NCBI GenBank assembly: GCA_937892705.1
Contig: CALBGR010000021.1
Coordinates: 1 to 64,000 of the forward strand
Direction of reading: 5' to 3'
DNA length: 64,000 bases
Source: an uncultured Candidatus Saccharibacteria bacterium
GTDB taxonomy: Bacteria > Patescibacteriota > Saccharimonadia > Saccharimonadales > UBA4665
Shown: positions 24,345 through 31,757 of the stretch, piece by piece
Numbering within the stretch: the stretch's first letter is position 1
How the letters are laid out: each line of letters begins with the position of its first letter
The notes under the pieces: model-generated
Told to the model about the DNA's origin: nothing
Database searches by the model: none
Seen by the model: only the letters and a program-made list of their open reading frames with translations
Program-made: the position numbers and the translations under genes

Positions 24345-26222
24345 ATGAAAAAGCTTGTACGGTTTGTACGTGCATATAAATTATTTAGTTTTGCGCTTAT
24401 TGCGAGCATAGTAGCACTTGGTTTAGATCTAGGCGGCCTTGATACAATCACACATTGGATACTTGGCATTTTGAGTGTTGCGGTGTTGCTGCCGCTTCTG
24501 TACGGCATGATTCAAGACATTCGTGACGGCACCTACGGCGTAGATATTTTAGCCGCAACCGCTATCGGTACTGCAGTTATCATGCATGAATATTGGACAG
24601 CTGCGGTTATTATCTTGATGCTTACAGGCGGTGAAGCATTGGAACAGTATGCTGACCATCGAGCAAAAACAGAACTTGAAGCACTACTACATCAAGCGCC
24701 ACAAAAAGCACATGTCATTCGTGGTCGTAAAGAAATTGACGTAAAAGCAAGCCAAGTTGTTAAAGGAGATAAATTAATTATCCGTCCTGGTGAACTTGTA
24801 CCAGTTGATGCAGTTGTTTTGGAGGGTGTCGGCAGCTTTGACGAATCAAGCTTGACTGGCGAAAGCATGCCACAAACTAAAAATCCAGGTGATGAGATTT
24901 TTAGCGGTACTGTAAATGTTGATGGTGCAATAACCGTTCGTGCACTTCGTCCCGCAGCTGAAAGTCAATACGAACAGATTATTAAATTAGTAAAAAACGC
25001 CACCGCAAGTCGCGCACCATTTGTGCGTATGGCCGATAGATATGCAGTACCATTTACTATCGCTGCATATGTAATTGGTATTGGCGCATGGATGATTAGC
25101 GGTGACTCACTCCGCTTCCTGCAAGTACTGGTAGTAGCCACACCTTGCCCATTGATTTTAGCGGCACCAATTGCAATTATTTCCGGCATGAGTCGAGCCG
25201 CAAAGCACGGTATTATTATCAAAAATGGCGGCGCTTTGGAGCGCCTAGCACAAGCTAAGACTTTTGCTTTTGACAAGACTGGAACATTGACTCGCGGTGA
25301 ACTGTCAGTTGATAAAGTAAAGACGTTCAATAAACACCGAATCAAAGATGTCATTAGCCTTGCAGCTGCTTTAGAACATAATTCCAACCATGTGGTTGCT
25401 CAAGCTATTGTTCGTTATGCCAAAGACAAGAAAATCTCATATACAAAAGCAAAACGTGTAAAAGAATTTGCAGGCCTTGGACTCAAGGCGCATGTTGGTG
25501 GTCAAGACGTCTTAGTTGGCCGCGAACAACTCATGAAAGATCAAGATGTAACCTTTCCTAAAAGTTTTAAGTTCAATACCGGCAAGCAATCTGCAACATA
25601 TGTAGCCGTCGATGGAAGCTTGGTTGGTATCATTAGCTTTACCGATGAAATTCGCGCAGAAAGCGCTCTTACTATCAAGCGTCTAAAGCAAGCTGGTGTT
25701 AAACATCTCATGATGATAACCGGTGACAATAAGCAGACAGCTCGTGCAGTTGCTAAATCACTTGGTATTAAAAATGTTGTTGCTGAAGCGCTGCCAGCAG
25801 ACAAGTTACATACACTCACCAGCCTGCCAAAAGACAAACATCCAACAGCTTTCATTGGCGATGGTATTAATGATGCCCCGGTACTAACTGCGAGTGATGT
25901 TGGTATTGCACTTGGTGCACGAGGTGCTGCTGCAGCAGCTGAATCTGCAGATGTCGTAATTATGCTTGATGACGTCGAGCGTGTTGCTGTAAGTCGTGAA
26001 ATTGCAAACCGAACGTTCTTTATCGCAAAGCAAAGTATCTTGGTAGGTATTGGGCTAAGTGTAGTGCTTATGGGTATTTTTGCAACCGGCATGTTTAAGC
26101 CAATTTATGGTGCACTCGCACAAGAAGTCATAGACATCATAGTAATTGTGAATGCATTACGTGCACATGGTAGTTTCAAAAACCAACACAAACTACCACC
26201 AAGCAACAAACAGCTGAGCTAG
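24345..26222 (+). CDS. P1B-type heavy-metal transporting ATPase
   Basis: An inner-membrane pump of 625 residues that exports a transition metal with ATP. The sequence shows six to eight hydrophobic helices, the actuator motif SLTGESMP, the membrane metal site TPCPL in place of the more common CPC, the phosphorylation motif FDKTGTLT, ITGDNKQTA and IGDGINDAP. The usual HP dipeptide of the N domain is replaced by HV (SNHVVAQ), and there is no N-terminal metal-binding domain. The last helix ends VIVNALR, as in Zn/Cd/Co pumps. The start is ATG 24345 with AAAGGAG upstream; TATAAT lies at 24309. Its stop overlaps that of the convergent Clp gene by 4 bp. The metal is uncertain. Confidence 0.9.
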   Translation: MKKLVRFVRAYKLFSFALIASIVALGLDLGGLDTITHWILGILSVAVLLPLLYGMIQDIRDGTYGVDILAATAIGTAVIMHEYWTAAVIILMLTGGEALEQYADHRAKTELEALLHQAPQKAHVIRGRKEIDVKASQVVKGDKLIIRPGELVPVDAVVLEGVGSFDESSLTGESMPQTKNPGDEIFSGTVNVDGAITVRALRPAAESQYEQIIKLVKNATASRAPFVRMADRYAVPFTIAAYVIGIGAWMISGDSLRFLQVLVVATPCPLILAAPIAIISGMSRAAKHGIIIKNGGALERLAQAKTFAFDKTGTLTRGELSVDKVKTFNKHRIKDVISLAAALEHNSNHVVAQAIVRYAKDKKISYTKAKRVKEFAGLGLKAHVGGQDVLVGREQLMKDQDVTFPKSFKFNTGKQSATYVAVDGSLVGIISFTDEIRAESALTIKRLKQAGVKHLMMITGDNKQTARAVAKSLGIKNVVAEALPADKLHTLTSLPKDKHPTAFIGDGINDAPVLTASDVGIALGARGAAAAAESADVVIMLDDVERVAVSREIANRTFFIAKQSILVGIGLSVVLMGIFATGMFKPIYGALAQEVIDIIVIVNALRAHGSFKNQHKLPPSNKQLS

Positions 26223-28624
26223 CCTCTGCTTAGCGCCTGTTCTATATCAGCACGAGTTATCCGCACTTCACTACCAGGCTGCACCTGCTGGCTCAATACT
26301 TGGTTCGCCACAATATTTTCAACAGTGCGCTGAACGATGCGTCTCATCGGACGCGCACCCAAACGTGGATCATACCCGACCTGTACCAAGAGTTGTTTTG
26401 CGTCATCATCCACTACCACACTGAGTTTTTGAGCAGCTAATGTTTTGTTAATGCCCTTTAAAATCAAATCAATCACCTGCAGCAGTTCTGCTGGCTCCAA
26501 CGGACGGAATAATACGATATCATCAAAACGGTTTAAGAATTCAGGACGAAACGTATTGCTGTTTATGAGCTCGTCGGTAAATTGCTGTTCAAAATCTTCA
26601 AGTTTTTCACCTGCTTCAATGTGTTGACGAATGCGATCTGCGCCAGCATTACTTGTCGCAATAATCACCGCATCTCGAAACGATACTTCGCGGTTGTTAA
26701 TGTCACGCAAAATACCTTCGTCTAAAACTTGCAACAGCGTATTCAGCACTTCTGGATGCGCCTTTTCAATTTCATCAAGCAAAACTACACTAAATGGCTG
26801 GCGAGCAATTTGCGCCGTTAAACTATGAGAATCTTGTGCGGGATCAGCAATGAGCCGTGCAACATCTTCAGACCGAACATACTCATTCAAATCTAAGCGC
26901 ACTAAATTATTCTCATCACCAAAAAATACCGCCGCAACACTTTTTGCCAGCTCTGTCTTACCCACACCTGTAGGACCTAAGAACAAGAACGTGCCAATCG
27001 GCCGATTTGTATTGCGCACCCCTGCTCGTGCACGACGCAGTGCATCACTTACTACCTGAACAGCGCGCGTTTGATTAATCATTCTTTCATGAATCAGCGC
27101 CTCAAGATTTAGTAACGTATTGCGCTCGGCTACAGTATCTGCTGCGCCAACCTTAACTCCCTGCGTTTGTTCAATTGCTTGTTCTATTGATCGGCGCGTA
27201 ACAAGCGGCCCTTCACTAAAATTAGCCGCAGATTCCAAAAGCTTCAATGCCTTACCAGGCATGACTTGCTCTGTGATAAAACGCGAACTCAGCCTATAAG
27301 CTGCCTCGAGCGCTTGATAGGTATAGACAACCTTTTGCTGATGTTCAAAAAGTATAACCTGGTTTTGCATAATATCCATAGTTTCAGCTTCATCTGTTGG
27401 TGGCACCACGATTCGATTCATACTCTGTACAAGCGCAGGATTATTTTGAGCAACTCGGGTCCAGCACTGTTCATCCATAGCCAGCACAATTCTTAATGCC
27501 CCGCCATCAAGGATTGGCATAAGTACATTGCTTAAATCAACCGAACCAGTGCCTTCTTCGAAAAACAAATGCGCATCATCAAAGAAAAGGATAATATTTT
27601 TTGCCCTAAGCGCCTCATAGCAAATTCGCTGCACTAACTCTTCCAGCTCACCTCGCCCTCTTGCATTTGCCATAAGCGTAGAGGGATCCAAAGCGATAAC
27701 CTGATGATAGTGTAATGATTTCGGTACCGCCGGATCGGCTTCAAGTAGCTGCTCAGCGAGCGCATATACAAGCTTGGTCTTTCCGCTGCCCAGTTGTCCA
27801 ACCAGTGTTACATTGCGCCGACCAGCCTGCGCCAGTGTATTCGTAATGTGACTTACTAATTGAAGGCGGCTCGTACGCTCTCGCGCCAATGACCCGCCGT
27901 AAGCTACATGCTCACTAATGTTAAATCCCAGACGCTCCAAAAGCGGTATATACCCAAACGCCCAATCGCGACCAATACCACCCTTTGGGCGACGCTGCTT
28001 ATAAGCAGCGATCAAATCTTCTTCGTGCTTAAACCATGCAAGACCCTTTTCAATATCTTGTCGACCGACCCCTAAGTGAGCTAAGTAATCATCAATGCCT
28101 CTAATAGTCACTACTAAAGCAGTAACAAGCACAGCGGCATTGATTGTTTCAAAGCCATGAGCTCGTCTATAATACTCAGCCTGCTGCCATATTATCGGCA
28201 TTGCTTGCGTATCGGTACTTGCCATATCGTAAATAAAATCTTGACTAAGCAAGAACCGATTGCATATGAAATTACAATCGGGAGTATTTTTTATAATGCC
28301 CATAAGCTCTTGGGGCGACGGATCACGCGACAAGCGAGCCAACACTACAGAATTCAATAACGCATCTATAGTATTAGTCTTACCCGGCGGTAAATGAGTA
28401 AGCGACTTACCCCACAAAGCCAAAGCCCAAATCGGACCAGCTAAACTCATTACCAGCCATCCAATACTGCTTTGCAACACAATAAGCAGCAACAGTCCTA
28501 AAACAACAAACAGCACTATAAATAAAGTAAACACAAAGTATACAGTCCGACCTCCTAGTACACGACCTAGTCGGGCCTGTTTAGCACGCCTGCTGCTGTA
28601 ATTAAAAGTCATCTGATCATTCAT
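26219..28624 (-). CDS. membrane-anchored Clp/Hsp100-like double AAA+ ATPase
   Basis: An 801-residue ClpC/ClpB-like unfoldase with two hydrophobic helices at about 28-50 and 53-72. The region 80-210 may be a divergent Clp N-domain. AAA1 has Walker A GQLGSGKT (276-283) but a Walker B of ILFFDDAH, with Asp where the catalytic Glu is expected, so its activity may be altered. AAA2 is canonical (FLGPTGVGKTEL, VVLLDEIEKAHPEV, TSNAGAD, FRPEFLNRFD, YDPRLGARPMRR). ATG 28624 overlaps the upstream gene's stop as ATGA, which fixes the start. A Clp ATPase tied to the membrane could unfold or extract membrane or envelope proteins. No clpP is in this window. Confidence 0.85.
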   Translation of the reverse strand: MNDQMTFNYSSRRAKQARLGRVLGGRTVYFVFTLFIVLFVVLGLLLLIVLQSSIGWLVMSLAGPIWALALWGKSLTHLPPGKTNTIDALLNSVVLARLSRDPSPQELMGIIKNTPDCNFICNRFLLSQDFIYDMASTDTQAMPIIWQQAEYYRRAHGFETINAAVLVTALVVTIRGIDDYLAHLGVGRQDIEKGLAWFKHEEDLIAAYKQRRPKGGIGRDWAFGYIPLLERLGFNISEHVAYGGSLARERTSRLQLVSHITNTLAQAGRRNVTLVGQLGSGKTKLVYALAEQLLEADPAVPKSLHYHQVIALDPSTLMANARGRGELEELVQRICYEALRAKNIILFFDDAHLFFEEGTGSVDLSNVLMPILDGGALRIVLAMDEQCWTRVAQNNPALVQSMNRIVVPPTDEAETMDIMQNQVILFEHQQKVVYTYQALEAAYRLSSRFITEQVMPGKALKLLESAANFSEGPLVTRRSIEQAIEQTQGVKVGAADTVAERNTLLNLEALIHERMINQTRAVQVVSDALRRARAGVRNTNRPIGTFLFLGPTGVGKTELAKSVAAVFFGDENNLVRLDLNEYVRSEDVARLIADPAQDSHSLTAQIARQPFSVVLLDEIEKAHPEVLNTLLQVLDEGILRDINNREVSFRDAVIIATSNAGADRIRQHIEAGEKLEDFEQQFTDELINSNTFRPEFLNRFDDIVLFRPLEPAELLQVIDLILKGINKTLAAQKLSVVVDDDAKQLLVQVGYDPRLGARPMRRIVQRTVENIVANQVLSQQVQPGSEVRITRADIEQALSRG

Positions 28625-28995
28625 GCTAAAATCACCATCAATATTACTCCTACAATAGGCAATACGGGAATAACGAGCCAAAAAACTGCCCATATGGTAC
28701 CGATAGTGAGCACCAAAACCGCACCAACACACCCGCAAACTATCGTCATACTTCGCAAAACAGCACCAAAAACCCGTGAAAATGTACGATCAAGCCGCGC
28801 CCGAATCTGAACGTTTAATGGCCCACGCACGCTACCTGCATCAATTTGGCGAAATGGTGCAAATAACGTTCGTGCCAACAAGCCTACCGAAAACGTTTCC
28901 AGTACTCGCAGCGTACGAAGCTGTACCTTATGCAAAACATCAAACCACGCCGTGGTATACCACCAAATCAGCATATCAACAACTATCATAAGCAC
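28621..28995 (-). CDS. small membrane protein co-transcribed with the Clp-like ATPase
   Basis: The protein has 124 residues with an N-terminal hydrophobic segment (MLMIVVDMLIWW) and a long hydrophobic C-terminal region that can form two helices (about 82-124). In between is a basic amphipathic stretch with FSVGLLARTLFAPFRQIDAG. No family is recognised. The 4-bp overlap with the downstream Clp-like gene and their shared membrane location suggest that it is a partner or adaptor of that ATPase; this is inference from context. Confidence 0.6.
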   Translation of the reverse strand: MLMIVVDMLIWWYTTAWFDVLHKVQLRTLRVLETFSVGLLARTLFAPFRQIDAGSVRGPLNVQIRARLDRTFSRVFGAVLRSMTIVCGCVGAVLVLTIGTIWAVFWLVIPVLPIVGVILMVILA

Positions 28996-29023
28996 TATTA
29001 TACATTTTTATATCTTCAGAATC

Positions 29024-29656
29024 TTACCCAAGTCTGTAAAGCACAATTGCTACCCACACTGGAACCGTAATGTTATCAAGCCCTCGTACACTGAAGTTTT
29101 CGAGAAATGTCGCAATAAAGCTCGCACCAAGTATGATAGCCGCATGTATAGATGTATCTGTACCAATACTGTAACCCCAAAGAATTGCAACAGAAATGAC
29201 AAAAAACGTTAGACTACCAACCACGCTTTTTACGTGTCCTAGTACTTTATATGAAGTCTTCTTACCATAGCGACTGCCTATCACCGCCGCCATACCGTCC
29301 GCCAGACTCATATGAAGCAGTGCTGCCATATACATCCAGCCATTCTGCGTAAGGACTGCGAGCAGTCCAACGCTTATTGCAAAAAACACTTCTCCCATGG
29401 TAGGACGTTGTACGCTATGAATCGCCTGAAAAACATTTAAATATTTTGATATGCCTACCACTGCAACAAATGCCGCACTCAGCAAAAGTATTTGATTCCA
29501 GCTAAGCAACAGCGGCCAAAACGCCACAAAACTACCTACTGTAATATGCACAAATTTGCGGCAAATTTCCGGCGGCAGTTTTTGACTACGGGACAAAAAC
29601 TCTCCTACAATCAACAAACCAAACACTACAGCTACTACCAACCCAAACATCAACAT
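29024..29656 (-). CDS. dolichol kinase / phytol kinase-like polytopic membrane protein
   Basis: A 210-residue protein with about six or seven hydrophobic helices. It carries the signatures of the SEC59/DGK1/VTE5 family of CTP-dependent lipid kinases: EICRKFVHITVG near the N-terminus, ADGMAAVIGSRYGKK in the centre, and GHVKSVVGSLTFF after it. Members phosphorylate polyprenols, phytol or diacylglycerol. If that holds, the substrate here may be an isoprenoid alcohol, which is notable near the terpene-cyclase-like gene at 33134. It is 28 bp upstream of the small membrane protein and probably in the same operon. Confidence 0.75.
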   Translation of the reverse strand: MLMFGLVVAVVFGLLIVGEFLSRSQKLPPEICRKFVHITVGSFVAFWPLLLSWNQILLLSAAFVAVVGISKYLNVFQAIHSVQRPTMGEVFFAISVGLLAVLTQNGWMYMAALLHMSLADGMAAVIGSRYGKKTSYKVLGHVKSVVGSLTFFVISVAILWGYSIGTDTSIHAAIILGASFIATFLENFSVRGLDNITVPVWVAIVLYRLG

Positions 29657-29832
29657 ACCTGTATCCTGTCGTCTCTATAAATTGCTGCTTTCGTGTTTCC
29701 AATAGACCCCAAAGAATGGTGTATATACGTATTAATAAGACGTGCTATTTTCTGTAAAAAATTAATTATTTTTAAATCTATATGTTTCATAACAACTAGT
29801 CTCTATTGTAACGCCTTGTTATAAAAAAAGAG

Positions 29833-29858
29833 AAGAGACCCGGGGGTAAGGGTCTCTT
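29833..29858 (-). terminator. strong terminator for a short minus-strand transcript
   Basis: AAGAGACCC and GGGTCTCTT form a 9-bp stem. In the minus direction seven T follow (TTTTTTTAT). No annotated gene ends upstream of it; only the tiny ORF and hairpin at 29898-29962 lie there. Confidence 0.8.
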
Positions 29859-29897
29859 TGATGGGTTGCTTGTCGGGGTTGTTTTAAATTTTGGATG

Positions 29898-29944
29898 GGC
29901 TTTTTAGTGAAATAACGAGGGGTTATTCCTTATGATAAAAAGCC
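29898..29944 (-). ncRNA. nested hairpin of a candidate structured small RNA
   Basis: GGCTTTTT (29898-29905) pairs with AAAAAGCC (29937-29944), and inside it AATAAC (29911-29916) pairs with GTTATT (29922-29927) around GAGGG. It lies just before a strong minus-strand terminator and overlaps the end of a tiny ORF. The stretch 29657-30185 has no other gene. The promoter is not clear. Confidence 0.4.
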
Positions 29945-29962
29945 ACATTTATCACTTGCCAT
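29930..29962 (-). CDS. possible 10-residue leader or micro-peptide
   Basis: ATG 29962 is preceded by GAGAGGAGG at ideal 7-nt spacing, one of the best Shine-Dalgarno sequences in the window. The frame encodes MASDKCGFLS and stops at TAA 29930. The codons and stop lie within the paired arm of the hairpin at 29898-29944, so translation would change the RNA structure, as in attenuation leaders. Confidence 0.35.
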   Translation of the reverse strand: MASDKCGFLS

Positions 29963-30099
29963 ATACACACCTCCTCTCGTTACCAATTAGTGGTTACATT
30001 GTAGTAAGCATGTGGTGAAGGGACTGTGGAAAATCTTACAAACCTACTGAAACACGAAGTCGACAAGAGTGCTTCGTATGATCTATACAGCTCTTGTTA

Positions 30100-30113
30100 T
30101 TGATCTGAATCAC
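30100..30113. promoter_or_regulatory. FNR-type operator upstream of the Crp/Fnr gene
   Basis: TTGATCTGAATCAC matches TTGAT-N4-ATCAA with one mismatch. A TAAGAT -10-like box follows at 30141. The recognition helix of the downstream regulator has E-x-x-S-R, the residues FNR uses to read TTGAT, so autoregulation is plausible. The site could also control the divergent small transcript. Confidence 0.5.
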
Positions 30114-30185
30114 AGAAATTGATGATATTTAATTTCGATTTAAGATTTGGTCCGTATGCTTATAGTTAGGAGGGGATGTGCACAA

Positions 30186-30884
30186 ATGAAAACTTCATCA
30201 CTCGCCGCACTATTTCAAAACGGACGCAAACTTACCTACGAAAAAGACGAAATTATCATACGCGCTGAAGACATACCTTCAGGCGTATATTACATTAATT
30301 CAGGCTGGGTAAAAGCATACACGCTAAGCAAAGATAAAGAACCAGCTATTGTCATGACGCTGTTTCCTGGTGATATTTTTCCATGTGCATGGGCACTCAC
30401 CGGCATAGATCACGACCTACACTTCGCCGCATTAGACGAAACAGAAGTATCCCGTATCTCAACCAAACAATTTAACACAGCCGTTAAAAATAATGCTCGT
30501 TTGTCTCGCGAATTGCTGCAAGTATTTGCAAATAACTTCTTCGCACTCACTAACGAGCTCACCAATATCCAATACCACACTGCGAAAGAAAAAGTTATCT
30601 ATCGCTTACTTTTCCTGGCTAAAAACTTCGGCAAAAAGGAGAACAATAAAATTGTTATACACAAACATATTCCGAATGAATACATTGCCCGCTCCACCAA
30701 TATGACCAGAGAAACAACGAGCCGGGAAATGAGTCGTCTTACTCGAAAACGACTTATTAGACACACCGACGAGCAGATAATCATACCTGACATCAATGGA
30801 CTTATTAAAGAAATTGAATACGATTCCAAAGGAGTAACTTCCCGGCCGCCTTTTACAAAGGTGCTCAGTGATGCATTACAATAA
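30186..30884 (+). CDS. Crp/Fnr-family transcription regulator
   Basis: The protein has 232 residues. The N-terminal cyclic-nucleotide-binding-like barrel shows VYYINSGWVKAYTLSKD, VMTLFPGDIFP and the DETEVSRIS strand, followed by the dimer helix and a C-terminal HTH with recognition helix TRETTSREMSRL. Only one Cys is present in the sensor domain, so it is not an Fe-S FNR; the ligand is unknown. The ATG at 30186 has AGGAGG 12 nt upstream, and upstream in-frame codons have no better start. It is first in a run with a response regulator, small ORF, histidine kinase and terpene-cyclase-like gene, and likely controls them. Confidence 0.88.
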   Translation: MKTSSLAALFQNGRKLTYEKDEIIIRAEDIPSGVYYINSGWVKAYTLSKDKEPAIVMTLFPGDIFPCAWALTGIDHDLHFAALDETEVSRISTKQFNTAVKNNARLSRELLQVFANNFFALTNELTNIQYHTAKEKVIYRLLFLAKNFGKKENNKIVIHKHIPNEYIARSTNMTRETTSREMSRLTRKRLIRHTDEQIIIPDINGLIKEIEYDSKGVTSRPPFTKVLSDALQ

Positions 30885-30905
30885 AGATAAAAGAAAGAGA
30901 ATCTT

Positions 30906-31577
30906 ATGAAAGCACTATTAGTCGAAGACAACATCATGCTCGCACAGAGCATTAAAGACAACCTGCAACCGACCTGGAACATTGAGATAGCAACGTCTGG
31001 TGAAGAAGGCGTAGAGTTGGCAAAAAACAAGACGTACGATGCAATCATTTTGGACCTAGGCCTACCTGGCATGGATGGCCAAGATGTTTGTTTGGCGCTC
31101 CGCAAAACCAACATACATACTCCTATTCTCGTATTAAGCGGTGCTTCAGAAACCAACACAAAAGTTTCTCTCCTAAATAACGGGGCCGATGATTACCTGA
31201 CAAAACCATTTAAGACCCTAGAACTCCAAGCGCGGCTCAACGCACTCGCCAGGCGCGGGGCACAAATAACACAACCAAGTCCTATTCTTAAGGTTGACAA
31301 TCTTATACTTGATCCTGAAAAGCGCATAGTAAAGCGAGGCAACAAGAAAATAGAATTGCGACGTAAAGAGTTTGACATCTTAGAGTATCTTATGCGGAAT
31401 CAAGGCAAAGTAGTTAGTCGACCAATGATTATTAGTCATGTTTGGGACGCTCGACATGAGACCTGGAATAGTACAGTAGATGTTCACATAAAATACTTGC
31501 GTGATAAAGTCGACAAGCCGTTTAAGCGTAAACTTATTAAAACTGCACACGGGGTGGGCTATACTATTAGTAAATAG
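30906..31577 (+). CDS. OmpR-family response regulator
   Basis: A DNA-binding regulator of 223 residues. Its receiver domain (1-115) has the acidic pair in LLVEDN, Asp50 as phospho-acceptor in AIILDLGLPGMDG, and Lys in DDYLTKPF. The winged-helix output domain (125-223) has ELRRKEFDILEYLMRNQGKV, the recognition helix region STVDVHIKYLRDKVD and the wing HGVGYTISK. It follows the Crp/Fnr gene by 21 bp and precedes the histidine kinase at 31758, its obvious partner. Confidence 0.93.
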   Translation: MKALLVEDNIMLAQSIKDNLQPTWNIEIATSGEEGVELAKNKTYDAIILDLGLPGMDGQDVCLALRKTNIHTPILVLSGASETNTKVSLLNNGADDYLTKPFKTLELQARLNALARRGAQITQPSPILKVDNLILDPEKRIVKRGNKKIELRRKEFDILEYLMRNQGKVVSRPMIISHVWDARHETWNSTVDVHIKYLRDKVDKPFKRKLIKTAHGVGYTISK

Positions 31578-31606
31578 CCAGCGAAATTAAAAAGAAAGGA
31601 GCAATT

Positions 31607-31714
31607 ATGAACGAGCTCATTGCGCAAATCTTATCTGACAGCAGCATTCGCAGCAATGCCGTGCTAGAAGGTATTGCCATGCAGCAAGCTATAGCACAAC
31701 CGTGGTGGAGCTAG
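31607..31714 (+). CDS. 35-residue small protein between response regulator and kinase
   Basis: ATG 31607 has AAAGGAG 7 nt upstream, stronger than that of most larger genes here. The frame encodes MNELIAQILSDSSIRSNAVL followed by EGIAMQQAIAQPWWS and a TAG at 31712. It has an amphipathic helical start and an aromatic, Pro-containing tail, with no membrane helix or signal peptide. Its place between a response regulator and a six-TM kinase recalls peptide-pheromone loci, but a precursor of another modified peptide, or a small regulator, is equally possible. Confidence 0.6.
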   Translation: MNELIAQILSDSSIRSNAVLEGIAMQQAIAQPWWS

Positions 31715-31720
31715 CATTTC

Positions 31721-31747
31721 GACCTAGGTACTATAGGTACCTAGGTC
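31721..31747 (+). promoter_or_regulatory. perfect 11-bp hairpin before the kinase start
   Basis: GACCTAGGTAC and GTACCTAGGTC enclose TATAG. The hairpin sits 6 nt after the small ORF stop and 10 nt before the kinase ATG, where a Shine-Dalgarno would be expected but none is seen. TTTAT follows, so it may act as an attenuator, a processing site or a DNA operator. Confidence 0.6.
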
Positions 31748-31757
31748 TTTATAAGTT

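Noticed and set aside
26219..26222. 4-bp overlap of convergent stop codons (CTAG) as a regulatory feature
   Set aside because: CTAG is its own reverse complement, so convergent TAG stops can overlap by chance in a compact genome.
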